Shown: positions 9,678 through 18,259, counted from the stretch's first letter. The stretch is DNA of 64,000 nucleotides from JBJXGE01 sp046154185 (GCA_046154185.1 JBJXGE010000082.1:62001-126000), one strand, 5' to 3'. Translations and numbers: made by a program. The notes: generated by a model not told the origin, from the letters alone.

Positions 9678-9753
9678 GCCGCGACGTCGGCATCAGAAAT
9701 ACTTAGCACTGCCCATTTGTCTGCACTCGCATCGTCGCGAGCGCACGACGTTT

Positions 9754-10449
9754 TCAAGTCTCTTGGGCCGGATTCCACAGCGACACTTCGTCGAGCGATT
9801 TGCGGCGCAGGTTTGGCACCTGGCAGTTGTCGGCGGGATAGCCGATGGGAAACAGCACGAACGGTTTTTCGTTTGACGGGCGGCCGAGCAGCTCGGTGAG
9901 GAAGCGCATGGGGCTTGGCGTGTGCGTCAGCGTCGCGAGCCCCATATTATGGAGCGCCGCGATGAAGAAGCCGGCGGCGATGCCGACACTCTCTTTGACG
10001 TAATAGTTTTTGCGCGAGCTGCCATCCGAATTGCGGCCGTGCAATTCCTCGAACAGCACGACGAGGTACGGCGCGATCTCGAGGAATGGTTTGTGCGCGT
10101 CGGTCCCGATGGGCTGGAGCGCCGCCAGCCACTCCTCAGGAAAACGACCACCTTCGTAGTTCTCGCGTTCCTCGGCCTCGGCGGCGACGCGGATCGCCCG
10201 CTTGATCGCGGGATCATCGATGACGACGAAACGCCACGGCTGTCGGTGCGCGCCCGACGGCGCGGTCGACGCGGTGCGGATCGCGAGCTCGATGAGTTCG
10301 CGTGCCACCGGTTTCGCGCTGAACTCACGTACGCTGCGGCGAGTCTCCATGCGCTCGTAGAAACTCTGGGCACGCGTGGCCATCTGCTCCGGCGAGAGAC
10401 GCTCGAAGGCGAGCGGTTTGAATTTCGGCGTGGGCGAGAGATCACTCAT
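9754..10449 (-). CDS. Nitroreductase-fold flavoprotein, iodotyrosine-deiodinase-like
   Basis: FMN-dependent oxidoreductase of the nitroreductase superfamily. RRSVREFSAKPV, TAPSGAHRQPWRFVV, the ENYEGGRFPEEWLAAL lid segment, KNYYVKESVGIAAG and RPSNEKPFVLFPIGYPAD match the IYD-like subfamily that reductively dehalogenates halotyrosines in some bacteria. 231 residues, the usual length. Start ATG 10449 with AAAGG about 8 bases upstream. It stands alone, convergent with the beta-helix gene and about 100 bases downstream of the lipid operon. The substrate could also be another aromatic. Confidence 0.85.
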   Translation of the reverse strand: MSDLSPTPKFKPLAFERLSPEQMATRAQSFYERMETRRSVREFSAKPVARELIELAIRTASTAPSGAHRQPWRFVVIDDPAIKRAIRVAAEAEERENYEGGRFPEEWLAALQPIGTDAHKPFLEIAPYLVVLFEELHGRNSDGSSRKNYYVKESVGIAAGFFIAALHNMGLATLTHTPSPMRFLTELLGRPSNEKPFVLFPIGYPADNCQVPNLRRKSLDEVSLWNPAQET

Positions 10450-10551
10450 TCTGCGCGCCTTTCATCGAGTCGCATCCGCAACCAATCATAGCCGGCGCGG
10501 ACCGTCGGGAAACGCGGCCAGAACTCGGCGCAAAGGCAAGCTCCCCGAGCT

Positions 10552-11664
10552 TCAGCGCGTAAACACGTCGTGCGAAACGCCCCAGACATCCCCGGAGTGA
10601 TAGCCCCAGAGCTCGGCGCATGCAAGAAAGAACATGCGCCAACGTTGCAACCAGATGCGCGCCGCCGTGCGCGAACCGTACGTGGCCGCAAGTATTCGCA
10701 GTGCGTCGACGCGACCGCGATCGAGTTGGGCTAACCACGCTTCAGCCGTGCGCGCGTAGTGCGTGCCCGAGAGATACCAATGGCTCGCCGCGCGGAAGCC
10801 GACGCGTTCGCCGAAATCGCGCGCCGTGTGTTCGGCTGGCATCACGCCGCCGGTAAAGAAATTGCGCGCCATCCAGTCGTCGCTGCCGCGCTCCGTGAAG
10901 AGATACGGAACGCGTCGATGGCAGAACACGTGCAAGAACAAGCGGCCATCATTCACTAACCATGTGCGCGCGCTCTCAAGCACGCGCCGCCAATTGCGCA
11001 TGTGCTCGAACATTTCGATCGACACAATGCGATCGTAGCGACCGGCGTGTGACGGCACGAAATCGTTCATGTCCGCGGTCACGACTTGAAGGTTGGAAAT
11101 TCCGCGAGCTTGCGCGGCTTGTTCTATGTGCGCGCGTTGCGGTCGACTGTGCGAGACGGCGGTCACGTGCGAACGCGGAAAGCGTTCGGCCGCATTCAGG
11201 CAAAAACTACCCCAGCCGCAACCGAGTTCCAACACGCGCTGTCCATCCGCGAGGCCGGCGCGTTCGAACACCAGCTCCAGCGCGGCAATCTCGGCGCTCG
11301 CCAAGTCCGGCGCATGGCTCGGCCAAAACCCGCACGAGTACTTGCGGCGTGGTCCCAGCACGAGCTCGAAGAAACTCGGCGGCAACTCGTAGTGCTGAGC
11401 GCGGCTTTCGAAAGTAGCGATGGCAATCGGGCTCTGGTCCATGAGGTCGTAGAGTTGCTTTGTCCGCGTGGCGATGGCCGCTGCGCCGCCGCGCTCGAGT
11501 TCACGCGCTAACTCGGCGAGCCGCGCTCGAATGCCCCAACGAATCGCGACGTCGGGCAGCCAACCGGACTCGGCCGCGCGTAACGCCAGCGATGGCCGCG
11601 TCACGACCGACTCGGCGAATTCGCGCGGAGAACTACCCGCCGGAATTCGGATCGACGAGTTCAT
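10552..11664 (-). CDS. Cyclopropane-fatty-acyl-phospholipid synthase-like SAM methyltransferase (divergent paralogue)
   Basis: Last gene of the lipid operon. The SAM site VLELGCGWGSFCLNAAER, the acceptor-side YELPPSFFELVLGPRRKYSC, and SIEMFEHMRNW place it in the CFA synthase-like family. It is shorter (370 residues) and diverges from the canonical CFA gene in the same operon, so it probably methylates a modified lipid, as the methyltransferase of furan-fatty-acid synthesis does, or another acceptor. Its ATG overlaps the upstream stop as ATGA (11661-11664), implying translational coupling. Confidence 0.85.
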   Translation of the reverse strand: MNSSIRIPAGSSPREFAESVVTRPSLALRAAESGWLPDVAIRWGIRARLAELARELERGGAAAIATRTKQLYDLMDQSPIAIATFESRAQHYELPPSFFELVLGPRRKYSCGFWPSHAPDLASAEIAALELVFERAGLADGQRVLELGCGWGSFCLNAAERFPRSHVTAVSHSRPQRAHIEQAAQARGISNLQVVTADMNDFVPSHAGRYDRIVSIEMFEHMRNWRRVLESARTWLVNDGRLFLHVFCHRRVPYLFTERGSDDWMARNFFTGGVMPAEHTARDFGERVGFRAASHWYLSGTHYARTAEAWLAQLDRGRVDALRILAATYGSRTAARIWLQRWRMFFLACAELWGYHSGDVWGVSHDVFTR

Positions 11665-12482
11665 GAGTCGCTCCCCGTCTGTAGTCGCGCAAGCACCGCG
11701 CGCTCTTCAGGGAGGAAAGGCACGAATCGCGGCACACGGTCTTGGTACGACACGTACTTGGCCTTTCGTCGATGCAGCGAAGAAATCTCTGCTGGCGCGA
11801 TACCGGTTACCGTGAAGAGCAGCAGCAATTCGGCGGTTGGTGTTGCGAAACAGATGGCGCCGAACACGGGGTCGGCCGCGCCGATGAAGATGAAACCGCA
11901 GGAGGAAACCCACTCGAAGAAGTAGTTCGGATGCCGACTCCAAGACCACAATCCGCGTTCGCACACACCGGTATCCGTCGACGTTCGCGCCGCGCGCAGT
12001 TGTCGATCAGCGAGTCCGCTCAATACCACGCCGATGAACCAAACCGTGACTCCGATGAGATCTAGGCTATCGAGCGGGCCCTCGCGTTGCATCGCCGCGA
12101 GCGGCGTGAGTGCGAAGAGCAGCACAAACATCGCCTGCGCCTGAAAAAAAGCGAAGAACACGATGGCCGGACGCTTGGCGGCGGCGGCCATGCGCTCGTA
12201 ACGCGGATCGTCGCGACCGGCGCGCTCGTGCGCTCGAAGTCGCGCCGCGAGATGACTCGCCAGCCGCAGCGCCCACAGCGCGACCATCCCGGCGACGAGG
12301 CAACTGCGCGCCGTCGTCACTTCCATCGTGACCGCACCAGTGATGACGACGAGCGCGACGCCGACGCACCATGTAACGTCGACCCACCCGTAGCGACGAC
12401 GAGCATTACAAATCGCGAAGACCAGCGCGAACAACGCCACCACACCGAACGCGCTGGCGCCCAAAACTTCACCAAACGTCAT
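11661..12482 (-). CDS. DUF1295 integral membrane protein (steroid-reductase/ICMT-like fold)
   Basis: Polytopic membrane protein of the DUF1295 family, related to steroid 5-alpha-reductases and isoprenylcysteine methyltransferases. Hydrophobic segments include SAFGVVALFALVFAIC, AIVFFAFFQAQAMFVLLFAL and LIGVTVWFIGVVLSGLAD. The signature RGLWSWSRHPNYFFEW and the C-terminal KYVSYQDRVPRFVPFLP are typical of the family. 273 residues from ATG 12482, which overlaps the DUF2878 stop as ATGA; further in-frame codons upstream lie inside the neighbour and are rejected. Genes of this family recur in cfa/DUF1365 clusters. Likely a reductase acting on membrane lipid, by inference. Confidence 0.85.
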   Translation of the reverse strand: MTFGEVLGASAFGVVALFALVFAICNARRRYGWVDVTWCVGVALVVITGAVTMEVTTARSCLVAGMVALWALRLASHLAARLRAHERAGRDDPRYERMAAAAKRPAIVFFAFFQAQAMFVLLFALTPLAAMQREGPLDSLDLIGVTVWFIGVVLSGLADRQLRAARTSTDTGVCERGLWSWSRHPNYFFEWVSSCGFIFIGAADPVFGAICFATPTAELLLLFTVTGIAPAEISSLHRRKAKYVSYQDRVPRFVPFLPEERAVLARLQTGSDS

Positions 12483-13054
12483 TGACTCGACTCCTCGGTG
12501 CTGCGCGCAGCCGCCGCGTGTGCGCTCGCAAATGCGCGCGCCGTAGCACCGGAAAGTTTGCCGGCAAGTAGCGCGAGGATTGGAATCGCAAGTCCGTAGA
12601 CGATCGCGACCGCGCTCAGTGAGCGCACATTCGTGACGTCGTAATTCAGCGCGCCGAACTTGGCGCCGCCCACATAGGCGAGTGGTCCGCTGATGAGTCC
12701 GACGACAGACAACACGATGGGCCGCCGTAAGAAAACACCGGCGAGCGGCCGCAGGGAGAGACCCATTTGAAGCCAGAGTGCGAGCATCCAACCGCTGGCG
12801 AGTTCGCCGTAGCGAGCCAGCGGCGGGAAGTCGATGACGCCGATCGCCTTGAGCACGCCATCGCAAATCGCACCCAATAGCACGGCGGCGGCCGCGACCA
12901 TCGCATCCGCAATGTAGTCGGCGCTGAAGCTCAACCAGAGTGCCGCGAGCAACAGCACGCATGCGGGCCCTAACCAACCGTGTCCACTCGCGGCGCCGAG
13001 CACCGTAATCCACCAACCGCCAATGCTGCCGATCGCGAGTAGTGCACGATTCAC
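12479..13054 (-). CDS. DUF2878 integral membrane protein
   Basis: Small polytopic membrane protein of about 191 residues with roughly five or six hydrophobic helices (GWLGPACVLLLAALWLSF, MVAAAAVLLGAICDGVL, RPIVLSVVGLISGPLAYVGG, VAIVYGLAIPILALLAG). It matches DUF2878 by context and by GGAKFGALNY. I placed the start at GTG 13054, which overlaps the CFA synthase stop as GTGA; a start at 13207 would lie inside that gene. Function unknown. DUF2878 genes are habitual partners of cfa, DUF1365 and amine-oxidase-like genes in light or singlet-oxygen regulons. Confidence 0.75.
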   Translation of the reverse strand: MNRALLAIGSIGGWWITVLGAASGHGWLGPACVLLLAALWLSFSADYIADAMVAAAAVLLGAICDGVLKAIGVIDFPPLARYGELASGWMLALWLQMGLSLRPLAGVFLRRPIVLSVVGLISGPLAYVGGAKFGALNYDVTNVRSLSAVAIVYGLAIPILALLAGKLSGATARAFASAHAAAARSTEESSQ

Positions 13055-14403
13055 GGTGGGCACCCGACGCTTGCGGGCGTTACGCCGCCACGGCGCTGGA
13101 TAGCGACTGACGGGGCGGGTCCGCCGCTTTTCTCCCAAACTGTATGAACGAGCCCGATGCTGCGCTCGTAGAAACCCGCGGCGCAGTAGCACAAGTAGAA
13201 ATCCCACAGCCGCAATAGTTCGCGTGAATAGCCGGCGGCACGCAACAAATTATCCTGCTCGTGAAGCCGCGCTCGCCAACGAAGGAGCGTTTCCACGTAG
13301 TGTTCCGTGTAGTCGTTCAATTGGACAAGTCGCAGGCGACTATGACGAGTGGCCGCCGCGCACAGACTCGTGACCGATGGTATGCACGATCCCGGAAACA
13401 CCATCTTCTTGATGAAGTCGACGCTGCGTTTCGTTTGTTCGAAGCGTTGGTCTTCGATCGTAATCGCTTGGATTACCGCGCGCCCACCGGGCTTGAGCAA
13501 GCGGTCGACGTTGGCGAAGTAAGGCCCGAGGAATTGCCAACCGACGGCTTCGATCATTTCGACGCTTGCGATGGCGTCGAATCCACCTGGTGGCGCGACG
13601 AGATCGCGGTAATCGTCGGCGCGACAATCGATCCGGTCCGCGAACCCCGCGGCGACGACTCGCGCCTTCGCGACCTCCAATTGTCGGCGCGAAATCGTTG
13701 TCGTCGTGACGCGACAGCCAAATCGCTCCGCGGCGCGGAGCGCCAACGATCCCCAACCGGTTCCGATCTCCAGTAAGTGTTGGTCGCACGAGAGGTCGAG
13801 TCGCGCCAAGAGCGTGTCGATCTTTGCGAGCTGTGCTGCGGCGAGTGAAGTGTTCGGCGCGTTGAACAACGCGCAGGAATACGTCATGGTCTCGTCGAGG
13901 ACGGCGGCGAAAAAATCATTGCCGAGATCGTAATGCGCCGAAATGTGTTGCCGCGCGCGCGCGCGCGTGTTGCGGCTCAGCCAGCGATACGCGGCGCTTG
14001 CGAGCGGTGCGAACCAACGGCCAAGACCACGCCGGTCCAGGCGATCTCCGAGCGCGGACGAACGTGTGAACATGCGCATCAAGGCGACGAGATCGTCGCA
14101 ATCCCACGACTCGGAGATCCACTCGCGTGCCGCGCCAATGTGTCCATCGATCGCGCTCGCGACGTAGAGCGCCGGCGAATGTAGCGTGATAGTGGACCGC
14201 AGCGCCGGCCACGTCGTCGGGCTGCCGAGTCGCACGGGTTCGCCACCGGCGAAGCGCTCCACGACCAAGAGTTCACCGTCGAGTTTGGACAGCAACGCGA
14301 AAAGGCCGTCACGACAACGACGCTCCATCCAGCCAAGCGTTCGTGTGCTTGCGCCCGTTGCGATACTCGGGCTGTTCGAATTCCGAAAGCAGGTGGTGGT
14401 CAT
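13051..14403 (-). CDS. cfa: Cyclopropane-fatty-acyl-phospholipid synthase
   Basis: Transfers a methylene or methyl group from SAM to double bonds of membrane phospholipid acyl chains. The mature family core is present: ISAHYDLGNDFFAAVLDETM, YSCALF, SAM motif LLEIGTGWGSLALRAAERF, ASVEMIEAVGWQFLGPYF, and the C-terminal DFYLCYCAAGFYERSIG. 450 residues from ATG 14403, the family norm. This ATG overlaps the DUF1365 stop as ATGA (14400-14403). Cyclopropanation or methylation protects membranes from oxidative and acid stress, fitting regulation by the adjacent B12 sensor. Confidence 0.9.
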   Translation of the reverse strand: MTTTCFRNSNSPSIATGASTRTLGWMERRCRDGLFALLSKLDGELLVVERFAGGEPVRLGSPTTWPALRSTITLHSPALYVASAIDGHIGAAREWISESWDCDDLVALMRMFTRSSALGDRLDRRGLGRWFAPLASAAYRWLSRNTRARARQHISAHYDLGNDFFAAVLDETMTYSCALFNAPNTSLAAAQLAKIDTLLARLDLSCDQHLLEIGTGWGSLALRAAERFGCRVTTTTISRRQLEVAKARVVAAGFADRIDCRADDYRDLVAPPGGFDAIASVEMIEAVGWQFLGPYFANVDRLLKPGGRAVIQAITIEDQRFEQTKRSVDFIKKMVFPGSCIPSVTSLCAAATRHSRLRLVQLNDYTEHYVETLLRWRARLHEQDNLLRAAGYSRELLRLWDFYLCYCAAGFYERSIGLVHTVWEKSGGPAPSVAIQRRGGVTPASVGCPP

Positions 14404-15302
14404 GCGTCGCTCCGCAGCGTCGGCGCCGCCGAGTCCTCGGTTCTCGGGTGAGAGTAAAAGCGCGCACCCTTCACCTTCAAACGCAAGGCGTTCCAATAGA
14501 TCGTCGCGACGGTTCTCATCGCTTGGAATGGGTACGCGATCAAGAACCATGCGAGCGTCGTCCCGGTGAGCGCGCGTCGTCGCAATGCGAGCGAGACATG
14601 CAAGACGCGGCGCGCATCTTGATGGTTCTGCATATGAACGGCGAGCCGCGAGCCGAGGGCGCCGGACGGCGTCGTGAAGAACCACTCGTAGATTTGCGTC
14701 ATCGCCTGAAAAGGCGAGACGTGAAACTCTTTGGCGATACGAGCTCGGGAAACTCGTGAAGAGCCTGCCTGCGCATCGAGCACATACATATGCCGCTCGC
14801 CCCATGGCGTGTTGGTGATTTCGGCGGCAATCGCTGCGAGGGGCTCAGCTCCCGCGGGACCGATGTCGAAGCAGTAGTAAAACGTCACGGGATTGAACAC
14901 GAAACCTGCGCAGCGCAACTGCGTCAGCATGCGAATTGGGCCGGCCGGTGTACGGCCGAGCTCGCGTGTCACACGCGCGCGCACCGCCGCAGCGAGATCG
15001 AGTTCCGGCCGGCCCGGTTCTTGGTAGTAGTCCGCACGACAGTAGCTTGCGATGTTCCAACGCTCGATCGACCACAACCAGCGCCGTGCGAACAGCAACG
15101 GCAGCTCATCGAGATCGAGATAGAGAAGTGCCAATCGGAAGCGAAACCGATGCGCGACGGGACCTGACCGCACGTGCCGTACCGCGCCGAAGTAGATCGC
15201 GCTGGCAGCGGTTTGTGCCGGTTGCTGAGGGGCGCGTCCGCGATCGGTGTGCGGCAACTCGAGCTGCGACGAACGTGGTGCGGGCTTGGCGTCAAGGCGC
15301 AT
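14400..15302 (-). CDS. DUF1365 family protein
   Basis: Cytoplasmic protein of about 300 residues. GAVRHVRSGPVAHRFRFRL, LDLDELP, LRCAGFVFNPVTFYYCFD, ITNTPWGERHMYVL and AKEFHVSPFQAMTQIYEWFF are strong family hallmarks. DUF1365 genes sit next to an FAD amine-oxidase-like gene and cfa in many proteobacteria, where clusters of this type have been tied to furan fatty acid formation and singlet-oxygen response. The catalytic role is not settled here. ATG 15302 (MRLDAK) gives an 11-base overlap with the FAD gene stop. Confidence 0.88.
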   Translation of the reverse strand: MRLDAKPAPRSSQLELPHTDRGRAPQQPAQTAASAIYFGAVRHVRSGPVAHRFRFRLALLYLDLDELPLLFARRWLWSIERWNIASYCRADYYQEPGRPELDLAAAVRARVTRELGRTPAGPIRMLTQLRCAGFVFNPVTFYYCFDIGPAGAEPLAAIAAEITNTPWGERHMYVLDAQAGSSRVSRARIAKEFHVSPFQAMTQIYEWFFTTPSGALGSRLAVHMQNHQDARRVLHVSLALRRRALTGTTLAWFLIAYPFQAMRTVATIYWNALRLKVKGARFYSHPRTEDSAAPTLRSDA

Positions 15303-16638
15303 GCGCAACCTCCAACACCGGCACGTGTGCGCCGAGCGCGCGCGCGACGCGCAAGCCCGAGCGCACCGCGTCTTCATGGAAGCCCCAACCCCAGGCCGCG
15401 CCCGCGAAGTGCGTTCGGCGCTCGACACCGCTGATGCGATGCAGCGACTGATGCGCCAAAGTTCGACTCGCGCGAAAAATGGGATGTGTGTAACGCAGAC
15501 GGGCAATCACACTGTTCGACGCGACGCGATCGCTCGAGCCGAGTGTGACGAAGTAGTCACGCGTGGCACCGACGCGATCGAGTTGTTGCAAGGGATTCAT
15601 CCAATAGGTCACCGCGACGGCGGAGTTCACGGTCGGCCGAGCGAGTACGTTCCACGCCGCCCAAGCGCGCCGAGACCTCGGCATTGCGCGCGCGTCAGTA
15701 TGCAGCACGACTTCGGAATCGCCGTAGGGCACGGCGGCGAGCGCCGCTCGTTCGACGTCGTTCGCATCGACGAGTAGCTCGAGCGCTTGATCTGTATGAC
15801 AGGCAAGCACGACTTGATCGAAACGGACGGCGCGCGCGCGCGCCGTATCGACCTCGACACGATCGGCATAACGCCGAATCGCTTGCACGGGTTCAGCGAG
15901 CCGTAGCACGTTGTGACGGCGCAACGGCGCGAGCAAACGATCCATGTACGTGGCGGAACCGCCGACGATGCTGCGCCAGCGCGGACGGCGAAGAAGCTGC
16001 AACATGCCGTGATTGGCCATGAATTGCGCGAGGAACTGCGCCGGAAACTGCGCAAACTCGCCGGGTTCACAACTCCAAACCGCAGCGCCCATCGGCAGGA
16101 GATAGCGATCGATGACCGCGCGTGCGAGGCCGCGTCGGGTCGCGAACTCGGCGACGGTTTCGTCGCTCGGTGGCGCGTCGACGCTGCTCAAGCGCGCGAG
16201 TTCACGATGGAGATGCGGCAAGCCAGCGAGGAGGCGCCAGTGGTCGAGGTCGAAATAGAGCTGCGGCTCTGCAAACGGGCGGCGACTCGACCACGCGCGA
16301 CCACTCGATAGCTCCACGGCAAGGCTCATGTCGGTCGCTTGCGTCGACACTCCTAGCTCATCGATGAGTCGCGTGAAGTTTGGGTAGCACTCGGGATTGT
16401 AGACGATGAATCCGGTGTCGATGGCAAGGCTGTGTCCGGGGCGATCGCAGACCGTGTGCGTGTGGACGTGACCGCCGGCGCGGGTGTCGCGTTCGAAGAG
16501 TGTGACGTCATGACCGTCGGCGAAGAGGCGCGCGGCGCACACCGCACCCGCGGCGCCGGCGCCGACGACGGCGATCCGCGGCGACTGCGGTCGCACGGTC
16601 TCGCAATCATTGTCGATCGTGGACGTCGGCATGAGCAT
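15292..16638 (-). CDS. FAD-dependent amine-oxidase-like (NAD(P)/FAD-binding) protein
   Basis: Flavoprotein with an N-terminal dinucleotide fold RIAVVGAGAAGAVCAARL at about residues 21-38, the FERDTRAGGHVHTHTV flavin motif, IDTGFIVYNPECYPNF, and C-terminal THFAGAAWGWGFHEDAVRSG, all typical of the amine-oxidase-like protein that accompanies DUF1365 and cfa. Probably desaturates or oxidises a methylated acyl chain (by analogy with furan fatty acid clusters). 448 residues from ATG 16638, preceded by AGGAAGGG about 9 bases upstream, which also suggests an internal ribosome entry after the 89-base gap from the SRPBCC gene. Confidence 0.87.
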   Translation of the reverse strand: MLMPTSTIDNDCETVRPQSPRIAVVGAGAAGAVCAARLFADGHDVTLFERDTRAGGHVHTHTVCDRPGHSLAIDTGFIVYNPECYPNFTRLIDELGVSTQATDMSLAVELSSGRAWSSRRPFAEPQLYFDLDHWRLLAGLPHLHRELARLSSVDAPPSDETVAEFATRRGLARAVIDRYLLPMGAAVWSCEPGEFAQFPAQFLAQFMANHGMLQLLRRPRWRSIVGGSATYMDRLLAPLRRHNVLRLAEPVQAIRRYADRVEVDTARARAVRFDQVVLACHTDQALELLVDANDVERAALAAVPYGDSEVVLHTDARAMPRSRRAWAAWNVLARPTVNSAVAVTYWMNPLQQLDRVGATRDYFVTLGSSDRVASNSVIARLRYTHPIFRASRTLAHQSLHRISGVERRTHFAGAAWGWGFHEDAVRSGLRVARALGAHVPVLEVAHAP

Positions 16639-16727
16639 CGGTCGTGACCCTTCCTGCTCTCGTCTTGCGCGCGTTACGCCAGCGCGCCCGCAGCAATGGA
16701 ATCTTCGTGTGACGGTGAAATTCGGAT

Positions 16728-17210
16728 TCAGGACGGCAAGTGCGAGATCGGCGCGCTTCCCATCCAGCGTTCGATGGCGGCCGCCCGGTAATCGAAAATT
16801 CGGCGCAAGTCGCGTGCGACGAAGAGCGCGTGCGCGATATCGCCGAGCAAGCTGAAACGCATCTGGTAAGTCACTCGGTCGCGAATCTCGGTGCCACCCG
16901 GCACTCGCGCAAACTCGTGCTCGTGTCGCCAAGCTCGGTAAGGTCCGGCGATTTGCTCGTCGACGAAGCGCGCGCGCGGGGTGTACTCCTCGATGCGCGT
17001 GCGCCAACCGAGCGGAATTCCGTGAACTCGAATGCGGTACTCGATCACTGTGCCGGCTTGCATCGTGATCGGCTCCGGCGTCTTGATCTCGAAGCGGACG
17101 AAAGGTGGCGAGAGTCGCGCGAGATTTGCGGCGTTCGAGAAAAAGTCGAACACGTGTTCGAGTGATCGCGGCACGGTTTGAACTCGTTCGAGCACTCGGG
17201 TCCGCGGCAT
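16728..17210 (-). CDS. SRPBCC-family lipid/ligand-binding protein
   Basis: First gene of the lipid operon. About 160 residues of START/Bet v1-like fold: RVQTVPRSLEHVFDFFSNAANLARLSPPFVRF is cut-and-dried for this family (pfam polyketide cyclase/dehydrase type), with HEHEFARVPGGTEIRDRVTY and a terminal RRIFDYRAAAIERWMG. Likely binds or presents a hydrophobic ligand. The start is ATG 17210 (MPRTRVLERV). The leader between it and the divergent regulator gene is 166 bases. Confidence 0.83.
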   Translation of the reverse strand: MPRTRVLERVQTVPRSLEHVFDFFSNAANLARLSPPFVRFEIKTPEPITMQAGTVIEYRIRVHGIPLGWRTRIEEYTPRARFVDEQIAGPYRAWRHEHEFARVPGGTEIRDRVTYQMRFSLLGDIAHALFVARDLRRIFDYRAAAIERWMGSAPISHLPS

Positions 17211-17288
17211 TTGAGTCTTTCGTGGGGGCCGTTCATCCGGCGCTCTGGTCTTGCCCAGAGTCCGACAGCTCGGTATTATTCGGACGAA

Positions 17289-17317
17289 TTGGACGTTTGC
17301 AAGCAAAGTTTACGTCT
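17289..17317. promoter_or_regulatory. Divergent promoter region with inverted repeat, candidate operator of the B12 regulator
   Basis: The 166-base gap between the divergent SRPBCC and regulator genes contains a nested inverted repeat. Inner arms TTTGC-AA-GCAAA lie at 17296-17307 and outer arms GACG (17292-17295) and CGTC (17313-17316). TTGGAC at 17289 could be a -35 hexamer toward the regulator. MerR-type proteins bind inverted repeats between or near promoter elements, so this is the best operator candidate. No direct evidence of binding. Confidence 0.4.
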
Positions 17318-17376
17318 AAAACGGCCATTTTCGGCCGGCGCTCGGCCGTCGCACCGGTCTACCGAAATGTAGGCAG

Positions 17377-18201
17377 ATGTCGAATCGAACACGCACGGAG
17401 TTCTACACAACCCAACAAGTCGCTGACTTGCTGGGCGTCGGCGTGACGACGGTCAAGCGGTGGGCGGACGCGGGTCAATTGCCGTCCATGGAAACAGCCG
17501 GCCATCACCGGCGATTCTTGGTCGAAGCGGTAGAGCGCATGCGTGCGAATCAGCGACTCGAGAGTCGCGCGGGCATCGACGCCTCGTTGCTCCACCCTTG
17601 GATGGTGATCGCGGTCACCGGGAGCGGATACAAGCTCGAAGCCGTATTGCTCGAAGCGCGCGATCGGCTCGGCAGTTGGGCCGCCGTCGCGGACGCGGTG
17701 GGCGTCGCGCTCAACACGCTCGGCGAGGCCTGGGCAAACGGGACGATCTCGATCGCTGACGAGCATCTCGCGTCGACCAACATTTCGCGCACAGTGGGGC
17801 GCCTCTCGCACGTCCAACCGACAGGCGCCAACGCGCCATTGTGCCTGTTGGCGTGTCCTGAACACGAGGAACACGGGCTCGGTCTCGCACTCGCAGAGCT
17901 GGCCACGCGCGAGGCCGGTTGGCAAGTGATCCCGCTCGGCACGCGCACACCAGCGGTCGAAGTTGCGCGTAAGGCACGCGAACTTCAAGTTTCGGTGTTG
18001 GCGTTGTCGGCCTCGCGCGCCTCCAGCGATTCAGCGGCATTGGCGCGATTGGAAGAAGAATCATCCATCGCGTGCGACGAAATCGGTGCGTTGCTTGTGC
18101 TCGGTGGCGAGGGCGCTTGGCCGACGTCACCGCGAAGTGGGAAGCGAGTCCAGTGCTTCCGCGAGTATCAACGGCTGCTCGCAACTCGCCGAAATATCTG
18201 A
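17377..18201 (+). CDS. MerR-type transcriptional regulator with cobalamin-binding domain (CarH/LitR-like)
   Basis: Predicted adenosylcobalamin-dependent photoreceptor-repressor. Residues 8-55 form a MerR/excisionase-like helix-turn-helix (YTTQQVADLLGVGVTTVKRW). Residues about 70-145 are the four-helix bundle with the W-x9-EH signature (Trp119, Glu129-His130) that caps the upper face of AdoCbl in CarH. Residues 152-250 are the Rossmann B12 domain with E164-x-H166-x2-G169 (lower axial His), S211 and Gly-Gly at 243-244. 274 residues, close to CarH. Divergent from the lipid operon it presumably represses in the dark. It may respond to B12 rather than light. Binding residues are seen; the light response is inferred. 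Confidence 0.85.
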   Translation: MSNRTRTEFYTTQQVADLLGVGVTTVKRWADAGQLPSMETAGHHRRFLVEAVERMRANQRLESRAGIDASLLHPWMVIAVTGSGYKLEAVLLEARDRLGSWAAVADAVGVALNTLGEAWANGTISIADEHLASTNISRTVGRLSHVQPTGANAPLCLLACPEHEEHGLGLALAELATREAGWQVIPLGTRTPAVEVARKARELQVSVLALSASRASSDSAALARLEEESSIACDEIGALLVLGGEGAWPTSPRSGKRVQCFREYQRLLATRRNI

Positions 18202-18224
18202 TCAAAATAGTCCGTAACTTGGTT

Positions 18225-18259
18225 CCCGAGGAAGGCTGCAAGGACCGGCCTTCTTCGGG
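18225..18259 (+). terminator. Stem-loop after the B12 regulator gene
   Basis: CCCGAGGAAGGC (18225-18236) pairs with GCCTTCTTCGGG (18248-18259), a 12-base stem with one G-U pair, 23 bases after the stop. There is no T-run, so it may be a stabilising hairpin or a weak terminator. Confidence 0.45.
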
